Of a stretch of DNA of 64,000 nucleotides, positions 8,468 through 17,347 are shown piece after piece. Within the stretch, counting starts at the first letter, position 1, and each line of letters begins with the position of its first letter. Origin of the DNA: Bacteriovoracaceae bacterium (GTDB taxonomy: Bacteria; Bdellovibrionota; Bacteriovoracia; Bacteriovoracales; Bacteriovoracaceae); NCBI GenBank assembly GCA_013141065.1, contig JABFRR010000011.1:1-64000 (forward strand), given 5' to 3'. The translations under genes and the position numbers were made by a program. Under the pieces are notes generated by a model that was not told where the DNA came from, ran no database searches, and saw only the letters and a list, made by a program, of their open reading frames with translations.

Positions 8468-9178
8468 ATGTTAGTAAATAGTATCGGAATTAAAGTTTCT
8501 AATATCAAAAAAAAACTTGGCCCTAACCAGGCTTTGAATGATATTTCTACTCATTTTGAAGAAGGACTGTTGCATGGGATAATTGGCCCTGAAGGCGCAG
8601 GTAAAACTACGCTCCTAAGAACAATCCTTAGCCTTTTAACTCCAGATAAGGGTTCTATTGAGTTCACCAATCATGGAAACATTATCGCTTATAAAGACAT
8701 TCGTACTTCAATAGCTTATATGCCTCAACAACAAAGCTTATATGCCGATCTTTCCATTTCTGAACACCTGGATTTTTTTCGCGACCTCTATCAAATACCT
8801 GAAGATGTTTACTTAAAGCGTCGTGAAGAACTTTTACATATCACTCGCTTGGATAAATTTATTGATCGTCCAGCTGGTAAGCTCTCAGGTGGAATGTATA
8901 AAAAGCTGGGCCTCATGTGTGCTTTGCTTCAATCACCATCTGCAATCTTGTTAGACGAACCCACAAATGGTGTTGATCCCATTAGTCGTCGTGAATTTTG
9001 GGATCTTCTTTATCGTCTGTCTAAGGAAAATATTTTGATTATATTTGCGACCGCTTATATGGATGAAGCTGAACGTTGCGATCGTGTTCATATCCTTTCT
9101 TCTGGGAGTCTAATCGCGGAAGGTACGCCAAGAGGGGTACTCCCCCTATTTCAGGAAAGTTGTCGCTTCAAATTCTAA
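8468..9178 (+). CDS. ABC-2 type ATP-binding protein, 3' end cut by an IS element
   Basis: 236 residues with Walker A GPEGAGKTT, Q-loop MPQQQ, signature LSGGMYKKLG, Walker B ILLDEPTNGVD and a switch region with alanine instead of the usual histidine (FATAYMDEAE). The last residues (about 229-236, after GVLPLF) are encoded by the left end of an IS element. The original tail is still visible at 10806-10882 beyond the element, ending NYDALFLKRSAEGIL and overlapping the next ATPase start (ATGA). It corresponds to the first half of the fused two-domain YbhF. The ABC core is intact, so partial function is possible. Confidence 0.85.
   Translation: MLVNSIGIKVSNIKKKLGPNQALNDISTHFEEGLLHGIIGPEGAGKTTLLRTILSLLTPDKGSIEFTNHGNIIAYKDIRTSIAYMPQQQSLYADLSISEHLDFFRDLYQIPEDVYLKRREELLHITRLDKFIDRPAGKLSGGMYKKLGLMCALLQSPSAILLDEPTNGVDPISRREFWDLLYRLSKENILIIFATAYMDEAERCDRVHILSSGSLIAEGTPRGVLPLFQESCRFKF
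9148..9166 (+). repeat. Left terminal inverted repeat of the IS3-type element
   Basis: ATTTCAGGAAAGTTGTCGC. It matches the complement of 10787-10805 at 18 of 19 positions and lies within the coding sequence of the interrupted ATPase. Confidence 0.85.
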
Positions 9179-9250
9179 ATAATTAACCCGAAATGGAAGC
9201 ACCCGACGTAAGGAGGGTGGAGTCCATGAGGGGGGCGAAGTGAGAAAATT

Positions 9251-9738
9251 ATGCGTTCAGAGGTTTACAGCAAAGAATTTAAAGATGCCGCAGTTAAAAA
9301 AGTGATTAAATTAGGACCTAGTAAGGCAGCCAAAGAATTAGGACTCCCAGTATCAACAATATTTGGTTGGAGTAAAATGTATGGTATGTCTAGTTCCATG
9401 AAAAACAAAAAAACAAAATCAGTAGACAAGTGGACACCTGAAGAAAAACTAGATGCTGTTATTAAGACTGCAACAATGGATGAGCTTACTCTTGGTGAGT
9501 TTCTTCGTAGAGAAGGGCTTTTATGGCGATCTAGAGCAGTGGAAAACAGATTTAACCAATGGGCTCAAGTCTGCTGCTGGAAGGCCTAGAAAGGATCCTG
9601 AACTCTTTGAGCTACGAAAAAGAAGAAGAACTTATAAGAGAATTAAAAAGAAAAGATAAGGCACTTGCAGAATTTGCAGCGAGAGTTGTACTTCTAAAAA
9701 AAAGCCATCTTTTGTTTGGAGTGGACGAGGACAATTAG
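9251..9738 (+). pseudogene. IS3-type transposase orfA (frameshifted)
   Basis: An HTH of the IS3/IS2 kind: 'SKEFKDAAVKKVIKLGPSKAAKELGLPVSTIFGW', then 'TPEEKLDAVI...LTLGEFLRREGL'. The frame breaks near 9520. The following frame continues with GDLEQWKTDLTNG, and a third frame from about 9610 gives 'ELKRKDKALAEFAARVVLLKKSH', the expected C-terminal coiled segment, to TAG at 9736-9738. So at least two indels. The stop abuts the orfB start, as in IS3 elements. Confidence 0.8.
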
Positions 9739-10778
9739 TGTGCTCTGACTTAAGAGCAATTTGTATTGAATTAATTAAAGAAGCAAACTTAAATGGCTGC
9801 AGAAAAGAAATAGCCAGCAAAGATTGTGGATTATGTATCAAAACAATAGAACGTTGGGAAAAAAATCTTATTGATTTAAGGAATGGGCCGAAGACCATTC
9901 CTGCCAATAAGCTTTCAGAGTTTGAGAGGCAAAAATTATAAAGATAGCTACTTCAGAAAAATATAGAGATAAATCTCCGTGGGAAATAGTACCAATGCTT
10001 GCCGACAGCGAGGGAATATTTATTGGAAGTGAATCAAGTTTTTATAGAGTTTTAAAAAAAGAAAAGTTACGCCCACAGAGGAAAAAGTAAAGGGAGAACA
10101 ATGGATCGCCAGCACCTTTAATTGCAAAGGGCCTAATGAAATTTGGTCATGGGATATTACCTATATGAAAGGTCCGATACGAGGTCAGTTTTATTATTTA
10201 TATTTATTTATGGATATTTTTAGTAGAAAAATAGTTGGCCATGAAGTCTTTGAATTAGAATCAATGGAATTGTCAGCAGAAATAGTAGATAAAATTTGTA
10301 AAATGGAGAAGATAAAAAAGGACAAATTATACTTCACTCTGATAATGGTGGACCAATGAAGGGTGCAACAATGCTTGCAACGTTACAAGAACTTGGTGTA
10401 ATGCCTTCATTTAGTAGGCCGTCAGTTAGTGATGATAATCCCTTTTCAGAGGCATTATTTAAAACAACAAAATACTGTCCAGAATATCCAGCTAATGGAT
10501 TTAACTCGTTAGACGAAGCCAGGGACTGGTGTAAAGTTTTTGTAGATTGGTACAATAATAAACACCTTCATAGTGGAATAAAATTTGTAACACCCACTTC
10601 AAGACATGAAGGATTAGATAAAAAAGTTTTACAATTAAGAAAAGAAGTTTATATTAAGGCAAAATTATTAAATCCTAGTCGTTGGTCAAAAAACACAAGA
10701 AACTGGGATTGGATTGATGAAGTATTTTTGAATCATCCTAAAAGAAAAGATGATGTCGAAATTAAAAAAGTAAGTTAA
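9738..10778 (+). pseudogene. IS3-type transposase orfB, DDE integrase (frameshifted)
   Basis: Pieces in several frames reconstruct an rve integrase: the N-terminal helical part from GTG 9738 ('AICIELIKEANLNGCRKEIA'), a segment after the stop near 9941 with 'SPWEIVPMLADSEGIFIGSE', then NEIWSWDITYMKGPIRG with the first catalytic Asp (about 10150). Next come LHSDNGG with the second Asp (about 10335), and 'FVDWYNNKHLHSGIKFVTP' at the end, with the catalytic Glu region earlier (NPFSEALFKT). Interrupted by stops or indels at about 9941, 10090 and 10330. Confidence 0.82.
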
Positions 10779-10786
10779 AAAGTTAG

Positions 10787-10805
10787 GCGACAACTATCCT
10801 GAAAT
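10787..10805 (-). repeat. Right terminal inverted repeat of the IS3-type element
   Basis: GCGACAACTATCCTGAAAT, the complement of the left repeat with one mismatch. The displaced tail of the first ABC ATPase gene begins directly after it. Confidence 0.85.
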
Positions 10806-10882
10806 TTTCCGTACTTGAATCTGAAAATGTGGATAACTATGATGCACTATTCTTAAAAAGATCAGCGGAAGGAATTTTATGA
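10806..10882 (+). pseudogene. Displaced 3' tail of the first ABC ATPase gene
   Basis: The frame ending at TGA 10880-10882 reads FSVLESENVDNYDALF then LKRSAEGIL. This parallels the tail of the second ATPase ('LEDVFIRLVEGDSR'), the normal C-terminal end of ABC-2 ATPases. It overlaps the next gene's start as ATGA, so the uninterrupted operon had translational coupling here. Without a start of its own it is unlikely to be translated independently. Confidence 0.7.
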
Positions 10883-11811
10883 TAAATACAATTCCAACTT
10901 CGGTCGAGGTAACAAACCTCACCGTTAAATTTGGTGACTTCACTGCCGTCAACAATATAAGCTTCTCTGTCAAAAAAGGTGAAATATTCGGCTTCTTAGG
11001 AGCCAATGGTGCCGGTAAAACAACAACCATTCGAGTGTTGTGCGGGCTTCTGAACCCAACATCTGGAAGGGTTCAACTTTCAGATATCGGCCACGAAGAA
11101 GGCATTGAAGCAATGAAATCGAAAGTTGGCTATATGTCGCAAAAGTTTACTCTCTATAATGATTTAACCATTGCCGAAAATTTCGCTTTTACTGCTGGCC
11201 TTAGAAAGCTCTCAAGTAGCAATCTTAAAAAACGAACTAAAGAACTTCTCGAATTTATCAATTTCTCAAAACCAGTAAACACATTAGTTCGCGATCTTCC
11301 TGGTGGAATCAAGCAACAAGTATCTCTGGCGGCCTCCATTCTGCATGATCCAGAAATTATTTTTCTCGATGAACCAACTGCAGGAGTAACTCCAGTGGCC
11401 AGGGCCCGTTTTTGGGCACTAATCAGAGAGCTTTCAAGTAGCGGTAAAACTGTTTTTGTGACGACTCATTATATGGATGAAGCCGAGCAATGCGGCCGAA
11501 TTGCTCTGATGCGAACCGGGGAAATCATTGCACTTGATACTCCTATGAATCTCAAAAAAAATACCTTTCCTGATCCGATATATGAATTAGATCCAAAATT
11601 AAACCTCCCAGCTGAACTACTTCATAATTTGCGTGCAAATACCGCCGTCTCATCCATTGAAAGTTACGGAATGAAATATCATTTAATCGTAAGTGATCCT
11701 TCCAAATGGGAAATACTGAGTAAAGAAATTTCTGTTCATTTTAACATAAGACAAATACCTCCCTCGCTAGAAGATGTTTTCATTCGCTTGGTAGAAGGAG
11801 ATTCAAGATGA
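10879..11811 (+). CDS. ABC-2 type ATP-binding protein (second YbhF-like ATPase)
   Basis: 310 residues: Walker A GANGAGKTT, 'MSQKFTLYNDLTIAENF', signature LPGGIKQQ (LSGGQ variant), Walker B IIFLDEPTAGV and switch VTTHYMDEAE, then an approximately 90-residue C-terminal domain ending VFIRLVEGDSR. It corresponds to the C-terminal half of YbhF-type proteins, here a separate gene. Its coding end overlaps the first permease by 4 bases. Confidence 0.9.
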   Translation: MINTIPTSVEVTNLTVKFGDFTAVNNISFSVKKGEIFGFLGANGAGKTTTIRVLCGLLNPTSGRVQLSDIGHEEGIEAMKSKVGYMSQKFTLYNDLTIAENFAFTAGLRKLSSSNLKKRTKELLEFINFSKPVNTLVRDLPGGIKQQVSLAASILHDPEIIFLDEPTAGVTPVARARFWALIRELSSSGKTVFVTTHYMDEAEQCGRIALMRTGEIIALDTPMNLKKNTFPDPIYELDPKLNLPAELLHNLRANTAVSSIESYGMKYHLIVSDPSKWEILSKEISVHFNIRQIPPSLEDVFIRLVEGDSR

Positions 11812-12932
11812 ATTCAAAATTTAATTATAAAAGGGCGCTTTCCATCGCTAAGAAAGAAAGATTTCATATATTGCGAGATCCCTTCACTTTAACGATGGCT
11901 ACGATTCTTCCAGTACTTTTAGTATTGATATTTGGATTGGCGATTGAATTCAATGTTAAAGATATCGGCTTAACTGTGCATGATTCAGACCGAAGCCTAA
12001 CTTCTCGAAAATTAGCCGAAGTATTTTCTAGCTCACAATATTTTAAAATAAAACCAAGTCGTGGCTCGCTGATAGAGGCTATTTCGGATCTTGATTCGGA
12101 AAATTCTAAAGCTAGTTTAATAATTGAACCGGGATTTGAACATAATCTTCATTCTGAAGGATCAGCCAGAGCGCAATTTATCCTGGATGGCGCTGATAAT
12201 TCAACCGCCGGAGTCATCCTTGGATACTTGGGCGGAATCCAACAAGCAGCAAGCTTCAAGCTTACCGGCCAAAGTTCTACGCCGCCTATTCAATTAAAAA
12301 CCCGCTATCTGTATAATCCGGAACTAAGTAGCCCATGGTTTATTGTTCCAGGTCTGGCAGTTGTAGTTATCGCCATTCTTTCTATTTTACTGACGGCCTT
12401 AACTGTTGCACGTGAATGGGAAAATGGATCGATGGAGCTTCTTCTTTCCACACCCGTCCAACCTTTAGAGATTATTATTGGTAAACTCATTCCCTATACG
12501 GTCATTGGTCTAGCGGCAGTTTTACTTGTGGTTCTTGTCGCTCTTTTTGGTTTTGGTTTACCGTTTGCTGGAAACATTTTTTTATTTGGTATCGGTAGTT
12601 TGATTTTTCTCATTGCCTGCCTGGCCCAAGGCATGCTCATCTCGGTATTGATCCGCACCCAGCAACTCTCCATGCAAGTTGCCATGATTACCGGACTTCT
12701 CCCCTCTTTACTTCTATCTGGATTTATTTTTCCAATAGAGAGTATGCCTAAGTTTTTTCAAAATTTTACATCAATATTGCCTTCAAAATGGTTTATGATT
12801 ATTAGTCGTGGGATTTTCTTAAAAGATGCAAGTTTGGTCGATTTAAAACTGCCTTTTCTCGGTCTCTTTATTTTGAGTTCTATTCTTATTATTACAGCAA
12901 CCAAGAAATTCAAAAAGGATCTTGAGCCATGA
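11808..12932 (+). CDS. ABC-2 transporter permease (YbhS/YbhR-like)
   Basis: 374 residues. N-terminal cytoplasmic segment 'KKERFHILRDPFTLTM', one helix (about 30-48), a large periplasmic domain (about 50-175), and five C-terminal helices with 'AREWENGSMELLLSTPV' between the first two, a family hallmark. Pairs with the next gene as the two halves of the transporter. Overlaps its neighbours by 4 bases on each side. Confidence 0.92.
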   Translation: MNSKFNYKRALSIAKKERFHILRDPFTLTMATILPVLLVLIFGLAIEFNVKDIGLTVHDSDRSLTSRKLAEVFSSSQYFKIKPSRGSLIEAISDLDSENSKASLIIEPGFEHNLHSEGSARAQFILDGADNSTAGVILGYLGGIQQAASFKLTGQSSTPPIQLKTRYLYNPELSSPWFIVPGLAVVVIAILSILLTALTVAREWENGSMELLLSTPVQPLEIIIGKLIPYTVIGLAAVLLVVLVALFGFGLPFAGNIFLFGIGSLIFLIACLAQGMLISVLIRTQQLSMQVAMITGLLPSLLLSGFIFPIESMPKFFQNFTSILPSKWFMIISRGIFLKDASLVDLKLPFLGLFILSSILIITATKKFKKDLEP

Positions 12933-14056
12933 AAATTTCAAATTTTACAACGATTATAGCATTCTTGAAAAAGGAATTTGCTCAGGTCTTACGTGATCCC
13001 AAGATGCGAATTATTCTTTTAGTTCTCCCTCTTATGCAGATGGTGGTGTTTGGACTAGCAATTTCAACTGAAGTTAAAAATATTAAACTTGGAACTCTCT
13101 ACAATCCTAATGACAGTGTATTACGACGTATTGAAGAAAGAAGTTTTTCTTCAAAATGGTTTATTCCGGCCATCGGAAGAGGGGCGTTAAATGATCAAAA
13201 CTCTGATCCTATAGAACAAATCCGCTCAGGTCGGGCCGATGTTGTTTTAATTTCACCACCTGGTGGCTTAACCAAGGCACTCGAGCGAGGTGACGGACAA
13301 GTTCAACTATTAATTGATGCCACCAACGTTATTCGGGCCCAAAGTATAGAACGATACATGCAATCAATTATCAGTGAAGTTCTTCGAGATGAATTTCATA
13401 TAACTTCAACCACACCAATTAGCTTTGATGTGCGAATACTTTATAACCCAGCACTTGAAAGTGCAATTTTTATGGTTCCAGGAACCATGGCTATGATTCT
13501 TTGTATCGTTACTATTTTGCTAACAAGTATGTCTATTGCGAGAGAAAAGGAAATGGGGACATTTGAAATGATTATTTCTGCTCCTGTAAAAACGTGGGAA
13601 GTTCTTCTGGGAAAAACAATACCATTTGTCATCATCGGAATGATTAATGCCATTACAATTTACTTGCTAGCCTTTATCGTTTTTAAAGTTCCGATGAAAG
13701 GTCATATTTTACAATTAGGTATTTCCACTCTGGCCTTTATAATTACAACGGTGAGTATTGGTACTTTAATTTCAACTTTTGCAAAAAACCAACAGCAAGC
13801 AATGATGGGTGGATTTATATTTTTATTCCTTTCAAATCTTTTGGCGGGCATTATGTTTCCAATCGACAATATGCCTTTTTTAATGAAAGTTGCTGCTTAC
13901 TCAAATCCAATGACTTATTTTGTGAGACTTTTAAGAAATATTATGCTTAAGGGTGGATCTATAGAATTAGTTTTTACATATGTTGGAATTCTAATCGTTA
14001 TGGCCATTGCAACGGCAACCATAAGCTATAAAAGATTTCATCACACACTAGATTAA
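12929..14056 (+). CDS. ABC-2 transporter permease (YbhR-like)
   Basis: 375 residues with the same layout as its upstream partner: 'FLKKEFAQVLRDPKMRIILL', first helix, periplasmic domain, then the 'AREKEMGTFEMIISAPV' coupling segment and five helices. Proteins of this pair export drugs or, in related systems, cell-envelope compounds. Only one base separates it from the chalcone-isomerase-like gene. Confidence 0.92.
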   Translation: MKISNFTTIIAFLKKEFAQVLRDPKMRIILLVLPLMQMVVFGLAISTEVKNIKLGTLYNPNDSVLRRIEERSFSSKWFIPAIGRGALNDQNSDPIEQIRSGRADVVLISPPGGLTKALERGDGQVQLLIDATNVIRAQSIERYMQSIISEVLRDEFHITSTTPISFDVRILYNPALESAIFMVPGTMAMILCIVTILLTSMSIAREKEMGTFEMIISAPVKTWEVLLGKTIPFVIIGMINAITIYLLAFIVFKVPMKGHILQLGISTLAFIITTVSIGTLISTFAKNQQQAMMGGFIFLFLSNLLAGIMFPIDNMPFLMKVAAYSNPMTYFVRLLRNIMLKGGSIELVFTYVGILIVMAIATATISYKRFHHTLD

Positions 14057-14057
14057 A

Positions 14058-14612
14058 ATGATTATATTTTTATTAACAATATTATTTACAAATTTATCTT
14101 ATTCAGCTGAACTTAAGAATTTTATCTTTGAAAATGAAATTAAAATTGAAAATGAAAAACTGATCCTCAATGGACTAGCTATCAGAAAAGTAACGATCTT
14201 CAATATCAAAATATTAGTAGCTGGCTTATATTTAACGACCAAATCTAATGTCCCAGACTTAATTCTTAACTCAATATCAACTAAAGAAATTCGAATTCGT
14301 TTTATGAAACCAATTTCAAAAGAAAAAATATCTAAGATGTGGTCTGAACAATTACTTAAGAGATGCATAGAAGATTGCATAACACTAAAAGAACAAGCGA
14401 ATCAATTAGGTAAATTAATGATCGACATAAAACCTGGTGATTTGTTAAACTTTTCTTTTTTTGAAGATCACATAAAAATTCTTTTGAGTAATAATGATAC
14501 AAGAAAAATTCAAGGAAAAAACCTTAGCAAAGCATTACTTTCTTTATGGATAGGGAAAGATCCTCTAGACGAAGATCTAAAAAAAGGATTACTTGGATTT
14601 GTTATCAAATAA
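14058..14612 (+). CDS. Chalcone isomerase-like periplasmic protein
   Basis: 184 residues, signal peptide (residues 1-16). The sequence fits the bacterial chalcone-isomerase-like family: 'LNGLAIRKVTIFNIKILVAGLYL' in the first third, 'ISTKEIRIRFMKPI' in the middle, 'KPGDLLNFSF' and the diagnostic end 'ALLSLWIGKDPLDEDLKKGL'. Bacterial members are periplasmic and not known to be true chalcone isomerases; a lipid-like ligand is plausible. Last gene of the efflux operon. Confidence 0.82.
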   Translation: MIIFLLTILFTNLSYSAELKNFIFENEIKIENEKLILNGLAIRKVTIFNIKILVAGLYLTTKSNVPDLILNSISTKEIRIRFMKPISKEKISKMWSEQLLKRCIEDCITLKEQANQLGKLMIDIKPGDLLNFSFFEDHIKILLSNNDTRKIQGKNLSKALLSLWIGKDPLDEDLKKGLLGFVIK

Positions 14613-14840
14613 AGATGATCAGCAAGAATTTCATGTCGCACTCACACTTTTTATTTTTTCCACAGTTTATTCTATTTCATTATGTTTCATTTTTTCGGCT
14701 CTCTTGGCACCCTTGAATTTTAAAGAATGCTCTTTTGGAATGACTTGACTACTTTTTTTAAAGTGTTGTTCAAAGAATTTATTCGAACCTTTATACAAGT
14801 AAAAATATATGCGAAATTTAAATAAATGAAGAAATCAAAC

Positions 14841-15581
14841 TTAATTAGTCGAATTTGGAGCAAGCACAAATTTCCCTTCAGACATAAAATCCAAAAGCGT
14901 GTTTTTTACACCTACATCAGCAGTAATCATTAGTGGAATTTTTGATTCTTGAAATAGATTAATAATCATTGCATCTGACGAACCAATTCCAGAAAGCCCT
15001 ATTATCTTCACCATGTTTTCCCATGATGGATGTTTATCGAAAAATTCTTTGCTTTCGATTTCTCGTGTTCCTAGAAAATTAATCTTCATTCGTTGAACTG
15101 CTTTTTCCCAAGCATTCTCAATATATGGCATAAGATAATATTGACAAAAAAGTTGCCATAAATTTTGTCCTGAAGAATGATTTAGTTTTTTGAACATTTG
15201 CATGAATTGCTTGATGTCAGTATCGTTAAATTTAAATGTTCTATTTTCGTTATTGGCTTTATTTTTTCTTGTCTTTAAAGACTTCAAGCTAGATTCGATT
15301 TCTCCGTTCAATAATTCCGAATAATCATCATAAAAATCAATAAGGCCTTCGGGAATAAGAACTCGACGGTTGAGGTCGATAAATTCTGATCTAACATTTA
15401 AATTTGTAAAAACAGGAATGTTTAGCTTGTGAAGAGTATCGAAAACTTCTTCCCCCCAATCGTTGTAAGTGTCCAGAGGAAATGAGGTTGCGAAAACTAC
15501 ATTTGTATCAACAATACATCCAATTTTTAATACTGGATTTTGTGCAATTTTTTGTTCTAAATCTTCGATCTTAAGTAACAT
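14841..15581 (-). CDS. PIN-domain protein, putative toxin RNase
   Basis: 246 residues. N-terminal 'IGCIVDTNVVFA' gives the first PIN aspartate (D24). A later SDAMIINLF stretch (about residue 199) and 'ITADVGVKN' near 220 supply the other acidic residues expected in the PIN nuclease fold. Larger than VapC toxins (about 130), with a helical insertion between. The preceding 65-residue gene overlaps its start by one base (TAATG), suggesting a coupled pair. RNase activity is inferred from the fold. Confidence 0.7.
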   Translation of the reverse strand: MLLKIEDLEQKIAQNPVLKIGCIVDTNVVFATSFPLDTYNDWGEEVFDTLHKLNIPVFTNLNVRSEFIDLNRRVLIPEGLIDFYDDYSELLNGEIESSLKSLKTRKNKANNENRTFKFNDTDIKQFMQMFKKLNHSSGQNLWQLFCQYYLMPYIENAWEKAVQRMKINFLGTREIESKEFFDKHPSWENMVKIIGLSGIGSSDAMIINLFQESKIPLMITADVGVKNTLLDFMSEGKFVLAPNSTN

Positions 15582-15778
15582 TAAACCCCGGCTTCAGGAC
15601 TATGTGGCCTTGCAACTTTCTTGTTGCTCTCATCTTTCTTCTTTAAAGTTTCTTCTTTATTTTTTTCTAAAATTTCTTTTATCTCAGGAGATTGTTTTCG
15701 GTTTTTTTTCTTCTCCCAAAAATCTTCTCTAAGCAATTGGCCTGCTGTTTTTGTTTTATTTTCGTTATTGTCATTCAT
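15581..15778 (-). CDS. Small charged protein upstream of the PIN gene (putative antitoxin)
   Basis: 65 residues, very rich in Lys/Glu/Asn with a probable helix (about 12-55) and a short tail ending SPEAGV. No DNA-binding motif recognised. Its stop overlaps the PIN gene start (TAATG), the usual coupling in toxin-antitoxin operons. Antitoxin role is inferred only from size, order and coupling. Confidence 0.5.
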   Translation of the reverse strand: MNDNNENKTKTAGQLLREDFWEKKKNRKQSPEIKEILEKNKEETLKKKDESNKKVARPHSPEAGV

Positions 15779-15881
15779 AGCTTCATCCTCCGATCATATG
15801 ATAGGGTCAATCTAAGCCTAAGATACCATGACTTAAAAAGCCGACAACTGTCTTGAATTATTAGATTTTTTGAGGCTGATA

Positions 15882-16289
15882 TCAGCCCCCACCAGAACCG
15901 TCACCGCCAACTCGGACTGCGCCCCTAATGCTCATTTTCATCATTGGAGAACCACCTGAACCATCTCCACCAATTCTCATTGGTGAACCGCCCCCAATGT
16001 CTCCACCGACTCTATCGTCTGGATCGTTTCCACTGCCACCAAAATTCATTGGAGCGCCACCGCCTGCATCTCCACCATTTAAAAGCATTTTAAAAATGCG
16101 TGGTGAAATGAGTGAGTGAGTGTTTCTCTCGTCAACGATTTCGATTGCACGAACTTCATCTAACGATGAATAGGATTCATCTAGAACTGAAACAACTTCA
16201 CCATTTTTCAAGTGAATTGCTTCAACCTCAAATGAGTTAGCAAGCAAAGTATTGGAATATAAAAGAGCGAAAAGTAAAAGTGTTCTCAT
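15882..16289 (-). CDS. Secreted glycine-rich repeat protein
   Basis: 135 residues with a signal peptide (about 1-17, cleavage after LLA). A folded N-terminal part is followed by a low-complexity tail (from about residue 72) of imperfect Gly-rich repeats with the core GGGSPM/GGGAPM and GGDGSGG. Its start overlaps the end of the upstream HTH gene by 4 bases (ATGA). Function unknown. Confidence 0.65.
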   Translation of the reverse strand: MRTLLLFALLYSNTLLANSFEVEAIHLKNGEVVSVLDESYSSLDEVRAIEIVDERNTHSLISPRIFKMLLNGGDAGGGAPMNFGGSGNDPDDRVGGDIGGGSPMRIGGDGSGGSPMMKMSIRGAVRVGGDGSGGG

Positions 16290-17086
16290 TGAAGCACCTC
16301 TGTCGTAGTGTGTTTAAAGTCAATTCCGGTAAACGTATCACAAAATGCCACTGAGAACATAGGTATTGGGCCTAAATTATTTTCATTTCTCATGACTTCT
16401 TTTAGTTCAGAGTGAAACTTACGATGCACCGCTTGAACTTTTTCGACCCCTTCAATACTTAGGCCGTCAGTCAGCGAGTGAACATAGTTTCTATTTTTTC
16501 CAACATGCTCTGGCTTGTAGTGCTCTGCGTAGGTTTTTAAGTGCCTTTTAATGCTCTCAAAAGAACGAACGAGCACTTCACTTTCATTAATCGGCCTAAA
16601 GACATTGTTCTCTTCTTTTAATATCCCCTTAGACTCGAGTGTTTTAAGGCTTCCTAAGCCTTTTGCACCTAAGACATGAGTAATCTCTTCTTCAGTTGTT
16701 CCAGACGATCTTGAAGCTAATAGATATGCGATAAAGTTATCACGATCATCAATGGCCTCTTCAAATTCAGGAGTTGTGAGAACCTTGTTCTTTTCTGTTA
16801 TTGCCACTTGAATATGGTTCATTGGGCTTGAAGTAAGAGCATCGTCGTAAGCAAATAGAGCTTCATTCATCAAATGGCCATTACCTGATCCACTGATAAT
16901 CTTAATGTAATTATCAAGTTGAGGCTTCATCCCTTCGTTGGTTAAGCGATTAAGAGTGCTTCGATTAATGTTAATTTTGCCTGCGATTTGAGAAAGGTTT
17001 AAAGCTGGATACTTCGCCTTCAAATCAGACATAGACTTCTTTACGAAATCTTCCCATGTCAAAGCTTGAGATTGTTCTACGTTCAT
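16286..17086 (-). CDS. HTH regulator resembling the TIGR02147/DUF4423 family
   Basis: 266 residues. An HTH near the N-terminus ('LNLSQIAGKININRSTLNRL', about 24-43), then a second winged-helix-like part with 'KTLESKGILKEENNVFRPI' (about 148-166) and a C-terminal ligand-domain-like region. Layout and length recall the TIGR02147 regulators frequent in Bdellovibrio-type genomes; the match is by appearance. It is divergent from the 17.35 kb cargo operon, with repeated half-sites (CATGGTGA) in between, so it may be the cargo repressor. Confidence 0.55.
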   Translation of the reverse strand: MNVEQSQALTWEDFVKKSMSDLKAKYPALNLSQIAGKININRSTLNRLTNEGMKPQLDNYIKIISGSGNGHLMNEALFAYDDALTSSPMNHIQVAITEKNKVLTTPEFEEAIDDRDNFIAYLLASRSSGTTEEEITHVLGAKGLGSLKTLESKGILKEENNVFRPINESEVLVRSFESIKRHLKTYAEHYKPEHVGKNRNYVHSLTDGLSIEGVEKVQAVHRKFHSELKEVMRNENNLGPIPMFSVAFCDTFTGIDFKHTTTEVLQ

Positions 17087-17207
17087 CCATTTATCCTCAA
17101 ATAAATTTTATGAATTCTTACATATCGAGCCGTAAATAGCTTGGCAAGCCCCAAAGTGGCCATTTTGGCCCTAATTAAGATGATTTTTCATTTTTGAAAT
17201 GGGATGC

Positions 17208-17242
17208 TCATCACGAACACAATAAACGCTCATGGTGATCAC
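17208..17242. promoter_or_regulatory. Repeated CATGGTGA/TCACGAACA half-sites between divergent genes
   Basis: CTCATCACGAACAC at 17208-17220 and CTCATGGTGATCAC at 17229-17242 lie in the 261-base gap between the HTH gene and the PLD-like gene. Near-identical motifs recur at 20117-20196 before the conjugation operon. They are probable operators of a shared element regulator. Which protein binds is not known. Confidence 0.5.
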
Positions 17243-17347
17243 TAGATATTAAAGATGGAAAATAGCTTTTTGAATCTTATCAAGCTTCATTTAGGAGAAT
17301 CACCAGTGATTTTTTTCTAATTAAAACTGAATATTGGAAGTGAAAAT

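Larger units (their letters stand above)
9148..10805 (+). mobile_element. Degenerate IS3-family insertion element
   Basis: A 1658-base element bounded by 19-bp terminal inverted repeats with one mismatch: ATTTCAGGAAAGTTGTCGC at 9148-9166 and its complement at 10787-10805. It holds a two-gene IS3-style transposase, both genes with several frameshifts. I could not see a clean target duplication next to the repeats. It inserted into the 3' end of the first ABC ATPase gene. Dead element by sequence, unless the indels are sequencing errors. Confidence 0.85.
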
